Positions 52,853 to 64,000 of a DNA stretch of 64,000 nt are shown here, piece by piece. The stretch is from Euptelea pleiosperma. Taxonomy: Eukaryota; Streptophyta; Magnoliopsida; Ranunculales; Eupteleaceae. The stretch spans positions 1 through 64,000 of the forward strand of contig JASUTR010000136.1 in NCBI GenBank assembly GCA_035048495.1. The letters are read 5' to 3'. A program made the position numbers and the translations under genes. Positions within the stretch are counted from its first letter, which is position 1. The number at the start of each line of letters is the position of its first letter. The notes under the pieces were generated by a model. That model searched no databases. It worked only from the letters and a program-made list of their open reading frames with translations, and had not been told where the DNA came from.

Positions 52853-55154
52853 GATTTATGACTGTCTAAACAAGTTAGCTCCATCTGTGTGTCAACGTCT
52901 CAAATTGGACTCAGTTTGTGTGTTATATTCCGAAGCCTATAACTTGTGACTTTTTTGCGACCGGACCTCGTAATTAGACTCAAACTCTTCCATTTCTATC
53001 ATTTCAACACATTTGAAGTATTGGAACAAGATTCGGGATAGGCGAAACAACTTAGCTCCATCCGTGCGTCAACGCCTCAAATTGGACTCAGTTAGTGTGT
53101 TACATTCCGAAGCCTATAACTTGTGACTTTTTCGCAACCGGACCTCGTAATTGGAGTCAAAGTCTTCCATTACTATTGTTGCAACACATTTGAAGTGTTT
53201 AAACAAGATTCGTGACAGTCAAAACAAGTTAGCTCCATCCGTGCGTCAACGTCACAAATTGGACTCAGTTTGTGTGTTACATTCCGAAGCCTATAACTTG
53301 TGACTTTTTTGCAACCGGACCTCGTAATTAGACTCGAATTCTTCCATTACAATTGTTTCAACACATTTGAAGTGTTGGAACAAGATTTATGACTGTCGAA
53401 ACAAGTTAGCTCCATCCGTGCGTCAACTTCTCAAATTGGACTCAGTTTGTGTGTTACATTCCGAAGCCTATAACTTGCGACATTTTCGCAATCGGACCTC
53501 GTAATTGGACTCAAACACTTCCATTATTATTGTTTCAACACATTTGAAGTATTGGAACAAGATTCGGGATAGGCGAAACAAGTTAGCTCCATCCGTGCGT
53601 TAATGTCTCAAATTGGACTCAGTTTGTGTGTTACATTCCGAAGCCTATAACTTGTGACTTTTTCGCAATCGGACCTCATAATTGGACTCAAACACTTCCA
53701 TTATTATTGTTTCAACACATTTGAAGTGTTGGAATAAGATTCGGGACAGTCGAAACAAGTTAGCTCCAACCGTGCGTCAACGTCTCAAATTGGACTCAGT
53801 TTGTGTGTTACATTCAGAAGCCTATAACTTGTGACTTTTTCGCAACCGAACCTCGTAATTAGACTCGAATTCTTCCATTACTATTGTTTCAAACACATTT
53901 GAAGTGTTGGAATAAGATTCGGGACAGTCGAAACAAGTTAGCTCCAACCGTGCATCAACGTCTCAAATTGGACTCAGTTTGTGTGTTACATTCAGAAGCC
54001 TATAACTTGTGACTTTTTCGCAACCGGACCTCGTAATTGGACTCAAAGTCTTCCATTACTATTGTTGCAACACATTTGAAGTGTTGAAACAAGATTCGTG
54101 ACAGTCAAAACAAGTTTGCTCCATCCGTGCGTCAACGTCACAAATTGGACTCAGTTTGTGTGTTACATTCCGAAGCCTATAACTTGTGACTTTTTCGCAA
54201 CCGGACCTCGTAATTAGACTCGAATTCTTCCATTACAATTGTTTCAACACATTTGAAGTGTTGGAACAAGATTTATGACTGTCGAAACAAGTTAGCTCCA
54301 TCCGTGCGTCAACGTCTCAAATTGGACTCAGTTTGTGTGTTACATTCCGAAGCCTATAACTTGCGACATTTTCGTAATCGGACCTCGTAATTGGACTCAA
54401 ACACTTCCATTATTATTGTTTCAACACATTTGAAGTATTGGAACAAGATTCGGGATAGGCGAAACAAGTTAGCTCCATCCGTGCGTTAATGTCTCAAATT
54501 GGACTCAGTTTGTGTGTTACATTCCGAAGCCTATAACTTGTGACTTTTTCGCAATCGGACCTCATAATTGGACTCAAACACTTCCATTATTATTGTTTCA
54601 ACACATTTGAAGTGTTGGAATAAGATTCGGGACAGTCGAAACAAGTTAGCTCCAACCGTGCGTCAACGTCTCAAATTGGACTCAGTTTGTGTGTTACATT
54701 CAGAAGCCTATAACTTGTGACTTTTTCGCAACCGAACCTCGTAATTAGACTCGAATTCTTCCATTACTATTGTTTCAACACATTTGAAGTGTTGGAATAA
54801 GATTCGGGACAGTCGAAACAAGTTAGCTCCAACCGTGCATCAACGTCTCAAATTGGACTCAGTTTGTGTGTTACATTCAGAAGCCTATAACTTGTGACTT
54901 TTTCGCAACCGGACCTCGTAATTAGACTCGAATTCTTCCATTACAATTGTTTCAACACATTTGCAGTGTTGGAACAAGATTTATGACTGTCGAAACAAGT
55001 TAGCTCCATCCTTGCGTCAACGTCTCAAATTGGACTCAGTTTGTGTGTTACATTCCGAAGCCTATAACTCGTGACTTTTTCGCAATCGGACCTCGTAATT
55101 GGACTCAAACTCTTCCATTATTATTGTTTCAACACATTTGAAGTATTGGAACAA
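52853..55154. repeat. 13-monomer unit, copy 2
   Basis: It has the same order as 50552-52852, including the L/H* fusion (54801-54977) and the N-to-F junction. It is one base longer because of an extra a in caaacacatt near 53890. It shares gacttttttgcaacc (53303) and caacttctc (53427) with the following partial copy but not with copy 1. Confidence 0.9.
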
Positions 55155-56393
55155 GATTTATGACTGTCTAAACAAGTTAGCTCCATCTGTGTGTCAACGT
55201 CTCAAATTGGACTCAGTTTGTGTGTTATATTCCGAAGCCTATAACTTGTGACTTTTTTGCGACCGGACCTCGTAATTAGACTCAAACTCTTCCATTTCTA
55301 TCATTTCAACACATTTGAAGTATTGGAACAAGATTCGGGATAGGCGAAACAACTTAGCTCCATCCGTGCGTCAACGCCTCAAATTGGACTCAGTTAGTGT
55401 GTTACATTCCGAAGCCTATAACTTGTGACTTTTTCGCAACCGGACCTCGTAATTGGAGTCAAAGTCTTCCATTACTATTGTTGCAACACATTTGAAGTGT
55501 TTAAACAAGATTCGTGACAGTCAAAACAAGTTAGCTCCATCCGTGCGTCAACGTCACAAATTGGACTCAGTTTGTGTGTTACATTCCGAAGCCTATAACT
55601 TGTGACTTTTTTGCAACCGGACCTCGTAATTAGACTCGAATTCTTCCATTACAATTGTTTCAACACATTTGAAGTGTTGGAACAAGATTTATGACTGTCG
55701 AAACAAGTTAGCTCCATCCGTGCGTCAACTTCTCAAATTGGACTCAGTTTGTGTGTTACATTCCGAAGCCTATAACTTGCGACATTTTCGCAATCGGACC
55801 TCGTAATTGGACTCAAACACTTCCATTATTATTGTTTCAACACATTTGAAGTATTGGAACAAGATTCGGGATAGGCGAAACAAGTTAGCTCCATCCGTGC
55901 GTTAATGTCTCAAATTGGACTCAGTTTGTGTGTTACATTCCGAAGCCTATAACTTGTGACTTTTTCGCAATCGGACCTCATAATTGGACTCAAACACTTC
56001 CATTATTATTGTTTCAACACATTTGAAGTGTTGGAATAATATTCGGGACAGTCGAAACAAGTTAGCTCCAACCGTGCGTCAACGTCTCAAATTGGACTCA
56101 GTTTGTGTGTTACATTCAGAAGCCTATAACTTGTGACTTTTTCGCAACCGAACCTCGTAATTAGACTCGAATTCTTCCATTACTATTGTTTCAACACATT
56201 TGAAGTGTTGGAATAAGATTCGGGACAGTCGAAACAAGTTAGCTCCAACCGTGCATCAACGTCTCAAATTGGACTCAGTTTGTGTGTTACATTCAGAAGC
56301 CTATATCTTGTGACTTTTTCGCAACCGGACCTCGTAATTGGACTCAAAGTCTTCCATTACTATTGTTGCAACACATTTGAAGTGTTGAAACAA
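55155..56393. repeat. 13-monomer unit, copy 3, partial (7 monomers, F G H I J K L)
   Basis: The first seven monomers repeat 52853 onward, with gacttttttgcaacc (55605) and caacttctc (55729). At L the sequence continues as ordinary L (attggactcaaag), not as the L/H* fusion, and then runs into an M-type monomer. Private changes are ggaataatatt near 56036 and cctatatcttg near 56302. Confidence 0.88.
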
Positions 56394-57632
56394 GATTCGT
56401 GACAGTCAAAACAAGTTTGCTCCATCCGTGCGTCAACGTCTCAAATTGGACTCAGTTTGTGTGTTACATTCCGAAGCCTATAACTTGTGACTTTTTCGCA
56501 ACCGAACCTCGTAATTAGACTCGAATTCTTCCATTACAATTGTTTCAACACATTTGAAGTGATGGAACAAGATTTATGACTGTCGAAACAAGTTTGCTCC
56601 ATCCGTACGTCAACGTCTCAAATTGGACTCAGTTTGTGTGTTACATTCCGAAGCCTATAACTCGTGACTTTTTCGCAACCGGACCTCGTAATTGGACTCA
56701 AAGTCTTCCATACTATTGTTGCAACACATTTGAAGTGTTGAAACAAGATTCGTGACAGTCAAAACAAGTTAGCTCCATCCGTGCGTCAACGTTTCAAGTT
56801 GGACTCAGTTTGTGTGTTACATTCTGAAGCCTATAACTTGTGACATTTTCGCAATCGAATCCTCGTAATTGGACTCAAACTCTTCCATTATTATTGTTTC
56901 AACACATTTGAAGTATTGGAACAAGATTCAGGATAGGCGAAACAAGTTAGCTCCATCCGTGCGTCAACGTCTCAAATTGGACTCAGTTAGTGTGTTACAT
57001 TCCGAAGGCTATTACTTGTGACTTTTTCACAACCGGACCTCATAATTGGACTCAAAGTCTTCCATTACTATTGTTGCAACACATTTGATGTGTTGAATCA
57101 AGATTCGTGACAGTAAAGACAAGTTAGCTCAATCCATGCGTCAACGTCTCAAATTGGACTCATTTTGTGTGTTACATTCCGAAGCCTATAACTTGTGACT
57201 TTTTCGCAACCGGACCTCGTAATTAGACTCGAATTCTTCTATTACAATTGTTTCAACACATTTGAAGTGTTGGAACAAGATTTATGACTGTCTAAACAAG
57301 TTAGCTCCATCTGTGTGTCAACGTCTCAAATTGGACTCAGTTTGTGTGTTATATTCCGAAGCCTATAACTTGTGACTTTTTTGCGACCGGACCTCGTAAT
57401 TAGACTCAAACTCTTCCATTTCTATCATTTCAACACATTTGAAGTATTGGAACAAGATTCAGGATAGGCGAAACAACTTAGCTCCATCCGTGCGTCAACG
57501 CCTCAAATTGGACTCAGTTAGTGTGTTACATTCCGAAGCCTATAACTTGTGACTTTTTCGCAACCGGACCTCGTAATTGGAGTCAAAGTCTTCCATTACT
57601 ATTGTTTCAACACATTTGAAGTGTTGGAATAA
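56394..57632. repeat. Satellite block, 7 monomers with two fusions (M N/X Y Z E F G/K)
   Basis: The monomer at 56571-56746 starts as N (gtttgctcc, ccgtacgtc, actcgtgac) and ends as X (gcaaccgg, ccatactattgttgc). The monomer at 57457-57632 starts as G (cgcctcaaat, ggagtcaaag) and ends as K (ttactattgtttc, gtgttggaataag). Each fusion keeps the 177-base phase and shortens the 13-monomer order. Confidence 0.87.
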
Positions 57633-59935
57633 GATTCGGGACAGTCGAAACAAGTTAACTCCAACCGTGCATCAACGTCTCAAATTAGACTCAGTTTGTG
57701 TGTTACATTCAGAAGCCTATATCTTGTGACTTTTTCGCAACCGGACCTCGTAATTGGACTCAAAGTCTTCCATTACTATTGTTGCAACACATTTGAAGTG
57801 TTGAAACAAGATTCGTGACAGTCAAAACAAGTTTGCTCCATCCGTGCGTCAACGTCTCAAATTGGACTCAGTTTGTGTGTTACATTCCGAAGCCTATAAC
57901 TTGTGACTTTTTCGCAACCGAACCTCGTAATTAGACTCGAATTCTTCCATTCCAATTGTTTCAACACATTTGAAGTGATGGAACAAGATTTATGACTGTC
58001 GAAACAAGTTTGCTCCATCCGTACGTCAACGTCTCAAATTGGACTCAGTTTGTGTGTTACATTCCGAATCCTATAACTCGTGACTTTTTCGCAATCGGAC
58101 CTCGTAATTGGACTCAAACTTTTCCATTATTATTGTTTCAACACATTTGAAGTATTGGAACAAGATTCGGGATAGGCGAAACAAGTTAGCTCCATCCGTG
58201 CGTCAACGTCTCAAATTGGACTCAGTTTGTGTGTTACATTCCGAAGCCTATAACTTGTGACTTTTTCGCAACCGGACCTCGTAATTGGACTCAAAGTCTT
58301 CCATACTATTGTTGCAACACATTTGAAGTGTTGAAACAAGATTCGTGACAGTCAAAACAAGTTAACTCCATCCGTGCATCAACGTTTCAAGTTGGACTCA
58401 GTTTGTGTGTTACATTCTGAAGCCTATAACTTGTGACATTTTCGCAATCGAATCCTCGTAATTGGACTCAAACTCTTCCATTATTATTGTTTCAACACAT
58501 TTGAAGTATTGGAACAAGATTCAGGATAGGCGAAACAAGTTAGCTCCATCCGTGCGTCAACGTCTCAAATTGGACTCAGTTAGTGTGTTACATTCCGAAG
58601 GCTATAACTTGTGACTTTTTCACAACCGGACCTCATAATTGGACTCAAAGTCTTCCATTACTATTGTTGCAACACATTTGAAGTGTTGAATCAAGATTCG
58701 TGACAGTAAAGACAAGTTAGCTCAATCCATGCGTCAACGTCTCAAATTGGACTCATTTTGTGTGTTACATTCCGAAGCCTATAACTTGTGACTTTTTCGC
58801 AACCGGACCTCGTAATTAGACTCGAATTCTTCCATTACAATTGTTTCAACACATTTGAAGTGTTGGAACAAGATTTATGACTGTCTAAACAAGTTAGCTC
58901 CATCTGTGTGTCAACGTCTCAAATTGGACTCAGTTTGTGTGTTATATTCCGAAGCCTATAACTTGTGACTTTTTTGCGACCGGACCTCGTAATTAGACTC
59001 AAACTCTTCCATTTCTATCATTTCAACACATTTGAAGTATTGGAACAAGATTCAGGATAGGCGAAACAACTTAGCTCCATCCGTGCGTCAACGCCTCAAA
59101 TTGGACTCAGTTAGTGTGTTACATTCCGAAGCCTATAACTTGTGACTTTTTCGCAACCGGACCTCGTAATTGGAGTCAAAGTCTTCCATTACTATTGTTG
59201 CAACACATTTGAAGTGTTTAAACAAGATTCGTGACAGTCAAAACAAGTTAACTCCATCCGTGCGTCAACGTCACAAATTGGACTCAGTTTGTGTGTTACA
59301 TTCCGAAGCCTATAACTTGTGAATTTTTCGCAACCGGACCTCGTAATTAGACTCGAATTCTTCCATTACAATTGTTTCAACACATTTGAAGAGTTGGAAC
59401 AAGATTTATGACTGTCGAAACAAGTTAGCTCCATCCGTGCGTCAACGTCTCAAATTGGACTCAGTTTGTGTGTTACATTCGGAAGCCTATAACTTGCGAC
59501 ATTTTCGCAATCGGACCTCGTAATTGGACTCAAACACTCCCATTATTATTGTTTCAACACATTTGAAGTATTGGAACAAGATTCGGGATAGGCGAAACAA
59601 GTTAGCTCCATCCGTGCGTTAATGTCTCAAAATGGACTCAGTTTGTGTGTTACATTCCGAAGCCTATAACTTGTGACTTTTTCGCAATCGGACCTCATAA
59701 TTGGACTCAAACACTTCCATTATTATTGTTTCAACACATTTGAAGTGTTGGAATAAGATTCGGGACAGTCGAAACAAGTTAGCTCCAACCGTGCGTCAAC
59801 GTCTCAAATTGGACTCAGTTTGTGTGTTACATTCAGAAGCCTATATAACTTGTGACTTTTTCGCAACCGAACCTCGTAATTAGACTCGAATTCTTCCATT
59901 ACTATTGTTTCAACACATTTGAAGTGTTGGAATAA
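57633..59935. repeat. Basic 13-monomer unit, copy 1 (L M N X Y Z E F G H I J K)
   Basis: Length is 2,303 bases: 13 x 177 plus an extra TA in K (tatataac near 59843). N has ccgtacgtc, H has gttaactcc, and I has cggaagcc with cactccc. J has ctcaaaatgg. This unit and the next two give the clearest view of the basic order. Confidence 0.92.
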
Positions 59936-62234
59936 GATTCGGGACAGTCGAAACAAGTTAGCTCCAACCGTGCATCAACGTCTCAAATTGGACTCAGTTT
60001 GTGTGTTACATTCAGAAGCCTATAACTTGTGACTTTTTCGCAACCGGACCTCGTAATTGGACTCAAAGTCTTCCATTACTATTGTTGCAACACATTTGAA
60101 GTGTTGAAACAAGATTCGTGACAGTCAAAACAAGTTTGCTCCATCCGTGCGTCAACGTCTCAAATTGGACTCAGTTTGTGTGTTACATTCCGAAGCCTAT
60201 AACTTGTGACTTTTTCGCAACCGAACCTCGTAATTAGACTCGAATTCTTCGATTACAATTGTTTCAACACATTTGAAGTGATGGAACAAGATTTATGACT
60301 GTCGAAACAAGTTTGCTCCATCCGTACGTCAACGTCTCAAATTGGACTCAGTTTGTGTGTTACATTCCGAAGCCTATAACTCGTGACTTTTTCGCAATCG
60401 GACCTCGTAATTGGACTCAAACTCTTCCATTATTATTGTTTCAACACATTTGAAGTATTGGAACAAGATTCGGGATAGGCGAAACAAGTTAGCTCCATCC
60501 GTGCGTCAACGTCGCAAATTGGACTCAGTTTGTGTGTTACATTCCGAAGCCTATAACTTGTGACTTTTTCGCAACCGGACCTCGTAATTGGACTCAAAGT
60601 CTTCCATACTATTGTTGCAACACATTTGAAGTGTTGAAACAAGATTCGTGACAGTCAAAACAAGTTATCTCCATCCGTGCGTCAACGTTTCAAGTTGGAC
60701 TCAGTTTGTGTGTTACATTCTGAAGCCTATAACTTGTGACATTTTCGCAATCGAATCCTCGTAATTGGACTCAAACTCTTCCATTATTATTGTTTCAACA
60801 CATTTGAAGTATTGGAACAAGATTCGGGATAGGCGAAACAAGTTAGCTCCATCCGTGCGTCAACGTCTCAAATTGGACTCAGTTAGTGTGTTACATTCCG
60901 AAGGCTATAACTTGTGACTTTTTCACAACCGGACCTCGTAATTGGACTCAAAGTCTTCCATTACTATTGTTGCAACACATTTGAAGTGTTGAATCAAGAT
61001 TCGTGACAGTAAAGACAAGTTAGCTCCATCCATGTGTCAACGTCTCAAATTGGACTCATTTTGTGTGTTACATTCCGAAGCCTATAACTTGTGACTTTTT
61101 CGCAACCGGACCTCGTAATTAGACTCGAATTCTTCCATTACAATTGTTTCAACACATTTGAAGTGTTGGAACAAGATTTATGACTGTCTAAACAAGTAGC
61201 TCCATCTGTGTGTCAACGTCTCAAATTGGACTCAGTTTGTGTGTTATATTCCGAAGCCTATAACTTGTGACTTTTTGCGACCGGACCTCGTAATTAGACT
61301 CAAACTCTTCCATTTCTATCATTTCAACACATTTGAAGTATTGGAACAAGATTCAGGATAGGCGAAACAACTTAGCTCCATCCGTGCGTCAACGCCTCAA
61401 ATTGGACTCAGTTAGTGTGTTACATTCCGAAGCCTATAACTTGTGACTTTTTCGCAACCGGACCTCGTAATTGGAGTCAAAGTCTTCCATTACTATTGTT
61501 GCAACACATTTGAAGTGTTTAAACAAGATTCGTGACAGTCAAAACAAGTTAACTCCATCCGTGCGTCAACGTCACAAATTGGACTCAGTTTGTGTGTTAC
61601 ATTCCGAAGCCTATAACTTGTGAATTTTTCGCAACCGGACCTCGTAATTAGACTCGAATTCTTCCATTACAATTGTTTCAACACATTTGAAGGTTGGAAC
61701 AAGATTTATGACTGTCGAAACAAGTTAGCTCCATCCGTGCGTCAACGTCTCAAATTGGACTCAGTTTGTGTGTTACATTCGGAAGCCTATAACTTGCGAC
61801 ATTTTCGCAATCGGACCTCGTAATTGGACTCAAACACTCCATTATTATTGTTTCAACACATTTGAAGTATTGGAACAAGATTCGGGATAGGCGAAACAAG
61901 TTAGCTCCATCCGTGCGTTAATGTCTCAAAATGGACTCAGTTTGTGTGTTACATTCCGAAGCCTATAACTTGTGACTTTTTCGCAATCGGACCTCATAAT
62001 TGGACTCAAACACTTCCATTATTATTGTTTCAACACATTTGAAGTGTTGGAATAAGATTCGGGACAGTCGAAACAAGTTAGCTCCAACCGTGCGTCAACG
62101 TCTCAAATTGGACTCAGTTTGTGTGTTACATTCAGAAGCCTATATAACTTGTGACTTTTTCGCAACCGAACCTCGTAATTAGACTCGAATTCTTCCATTA
62201 CTATTGTTTCAACACATTTGAAGTGTTGGAATAA
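59936..62234. repeat. Basic 13-monomer unit, copy 2
   Basis: It has the same order and the same private marks as the unit before it, including the extra TA in K near 62142. Length is 2,299 bases because of several single-base losses from about 61190 on (caagtagctcc, ctttttgcgacc, gaaggttgg, cactccatt). It has cgtcgcaaat near 60510, shared with 62811 but not with the previous unit. Confidence 0.9.
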
Positions 62235-64000
62235 GATTCGGGACAGTCGAAACAAGTTAGCTCCAACCGTGCATCAACGTCTCAAATTGGACTCAGTTGT
62301 GTGTTACATTCAGAAGCCTATAACTTGTGACTTTTTCGCAACCGGACCTCGTAATTGGACTCAAACTCTTCCATTACTATGATTGCAACACATTTGAAGT
62401 GTTGAAACAAGATTCGTGACAGTCAAAACAAGTTTGCTCCATCCGTGCGTCAACGTCTCAAATTGGACTCAGTTTGTGTGTTACATTCCGAAGCCTATAA
62501 CTTGTGACTTTTTCGCAACCGAACCTCGTAATTAGACTCGAATTCTTCGATTACAATTGTTTCAACACATTTGAAGTGATGGAACAAGATTTATGACTGT
62601 CGAAACAAGTTTGCTCCATCCGTACGTCAACGTCTCAATTGGACTCAGTTTGTGTGTTACATTCCGAAGCCTATAACTCGTGACTTTTTCGCAATCGGAC
62701 CTCGTAATTGGACTCAAACTCTTCCATTATTATTGTTTCAACACATTTGAAGTATTGGAACAAGATTCGGGATAGGCGAAACAAGTTAGCTCCATCCGTG
62801 CGTCAACGTCGCAAATTGGACTCAGTTTGTGTGTTACATTCCGAAGCCTATAACTTGTGACTTTTTCGCAACCGGACCTCGTAATTGGACTCAAAGTCTT
62901 CCATACTATTGTTGCAACACATTTGAAGTGTTGAAACAAGATTCGTGACAGTCAAAACAAGTTAGCTCCATCCGTGCGTCAACGTTTCAAGTTGGACTCA
63001 GTTTGTGTGTTACATTCTGAAGCCTATAACTTGTGACATTTTCGCAATCGAATCCTCGTAATTGGACTCAAACTCTTCCATTATTATTGTTTCAACACAT
63101 TTGAAGTATTGGAACAAGATTCGGGATAGGCGAAACAAGTTAGCTCCATCCGTGCGTCAACGTCTCAAATTGGACTCAGTTAGTGTGTTACATTCCGAAG
63201 GCTATAACTTGTGACTTTTTCACAACCGGACCTCGTAATTGGACTCAAAGTCTTCCATTACTATTGTTGCAACACATTTGAAGTGTTGAATCAAGATTCG
63301 TGACAGTAAAGACAAGTTAGCTCCATCCATGTGTCAATGTCTCAAATTGGACTCATTTTGTGTGTTACATTCCGAAGCCTATAACTTGTGACTTTTTCGC
63401 AACCGGACCTCGTAATTAGACTCGAATTCTTCCATTACAATTGTTTCAACACATTTGAAGTGTTGGAACAAGATTTATGACTGTCTAAACAAGTTAGCTC
63501 CATCGTGTGTCAACGTCTCAAATTGGACTCAGTTTGTGTGTTATATTCCGAAGCCTATAACTTGTGACTTTTTTGCGACCGGACCTCGTAATTAGACTCA
63601 AACTCTTCCATTTCTATCATTTCAACACTTTTGAAGTATTGGAACAAGATTCGGGATAGGCGAAACAACTTAGCTCCATCCGTGCGTCAACGCCTCAAAT
63701 TGGACTCAGTTAGTGTGTAACATTCCGAAGCCTATAACTTGTGACTTTTTCGCAACCGGACCTCGTAATTGGAGTCAAAGTCTTCCATTACTATTGTTGC
63801 AACACATTTGAAGTGTTTAAACAAGATTCGTGACAGTCAAAACAAGTTAGCTCCATCCGTGCGTCAACGTCACAAATTGACTCAGTTTGTGTGTTACATT
63901 CCGAAGCCTATAACTTGTGACTTTTTCGCAACCGGACCTCGTAATTAGACTCGAATTCTTCCATTACAATTGTTTCAACATATTTGAAGTGTTGGAACAA
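62235..64000. repeat. Basic 13-monomer unit, copy 3, cut by the window end (10 monomers)
   Basis: Order is L M N X Y Z E F G H and the array runs off the window inside H. Single-base losses continue, for example cagttgtg near 62294, cgtctcaatt near 62632, ccatcgtgtgt near 63501 and caaattgact near 63874. Its M and N match the previous unit closely. Confidence 0.88.

Larger units (their letters stand above)
1..64000. repeat. Satellite DNA array, 177-bp monomer, about 362 head-to-tail copies
   Basis: The whole window is tandem copies of one monomer. The shared word cagtttgtgtgttac recurs every 177 bases, for example at 9021, 9198, 9375, 9552, 9729, 9906, 10083, 10260, 10437 and 10614. All copies have the same orientation and no other sequence interrupts them. 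A typical copy (12324-12500) is about 40% GC with nine CpG sites. Copies differ by a small set of recurring base changes that define variants arranged in a repeated order, so the array has higher-order structure. A centromeric role is likely from family knowledge (eukaryotic centromeric satellites often have monomers near 170-180 bp) but is not shown by the sequence. Pericentromeric or knob satellite remains possible. Confidence 0.97.

Noticed and set aside
59701..62939. Paired 60- and 69-residue frames at the right end as a duplicated gene
   Set aside because: Each lies inside the satellite and its second copy is the next 13-monomer unit, about 2,300 bases away. The duplication is that of the array.
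1..64000. CRISPR array
   Set aside because: Repeats are 177 bases with no short repeat and unique spacer pattern. The whole unit repeats, and differences are scattered base changes.
1..64000. 5S rRNA, tRNA or other RNA gene tandem array
   Set aside because: I saw no tRNA-like or 5S-like stretch, no poly-T terminator beyond runs of five or six, and no conserved sub-region that would mark a gene within a spacer.
1..64000. TATA-like promoter from cctataac in each monomer
   Set aside because: The word is part of the monomer and has no initiator, gene or other promoter element near it. Low-level satellite transcription cannot be judged from sequence.
1..64000. Telomeric or microsatellite repeats
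   Set aside because: No run of telomere-type units or long simple repeat is present. The only simple change is the extra TA noted in the findings.
1..64000. Firm assignment to a named plant satellite family
   Set aside because: Several families have monomers of about 177-178 bp. I could not recall any family consensus well enough to match it, so a database search of one monomer is needed to settle this.

Overview
The window is one uninterrupted array of satellite DNA. I find no gene, RNA gene, transposon, promoter or unique sequence anywhere in it. The monomer is 177 bp, about 40% GC (71 of 177 bases in a hand-counted copy), and every copy lies in the same orientation. Tiling the window gives about 362 monomers. 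The organism is a eukaryote. Monomer length, homogeneity and layered higher-order structure are what a plant centromeric satellite would show, and satellites of about 177-178 bp are known from Brassicaceae and cucumber. Nothing in the sequence fixes the taxon, and centromeric function is inference.

Monomers fall into recognisable variants, named here by short diagnostic marks. H: linker gattcgtgacagtcaaaac with actcgaattc. I: ttgcgacattttcgc. J: gcgttaatg with cctcataatt. K: ccaaccgtgcgtc with cagaagcc and ccgaacctc. L: ccaaccgtgcatc. M: like H but ccgaacc and gtgatggaac. N: ataactcgtgac. X: ccatactattgttgc. Y: cgtttcaagttgg. Z: gaaggctat. E: cagtaaagacaag. F: ttatattcc with tttctatcattt. G: cgcctcaaat with ggagtcaaag. 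A second set is O (cctgtgac with caatac), P (gccaataac), Q (tctgttacattcc), R (tgtggcttttt), S (gtgaacatctc), T (gattcaggatagg with ccatac), U (gcaactggacc), V (taaaattgg with gatgtg) and W (linker cgggatagg with gtcacaaatt). H* is an H copy with tttgcagtg.

The basic order H-I-J-K-L-M-N-X-Y-Z-E-F-G makes a 13-monomer unit of about 2,301 bp. It is seen most cleanly at the right end, and most of the window can be read as duplicated, shortened and recombined forms of this order plus the O-W block.

Layout: 1-3131, 18 monomers with many small deletions. 3132-12500, a 21-monomer block (H to W) present twice, 5.66 kb apart. 12501-15508, R-anchored and mixed units. 15509-25604, a 21-monomer, 3,719-bp unit, once partial and twice complete. 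22594-29142 and 31089-37635, a 37-monomer segment duplicated 8.49 kb apart. 28082-41880, successive R-anchored units of 8, 9+17+14, 13, 6 and 11 monomers. 41881-50551, mixed units, including a 13-monomer unit anchored on H*. 50552-56393, a 13-monomer unit repeated 2.5 times with a fusion monomer inside. 56394-64000, 13-monomer units repeated 2.8 times.

Monomer spacing averages about 174 bp over the first 3.5 kb and 177 bp elsewhere, so the left end probably carries consensus errors. The right end shows the same effect weakly. Short reading frames here arise because 177 is divisible by 3, and they are not genes.
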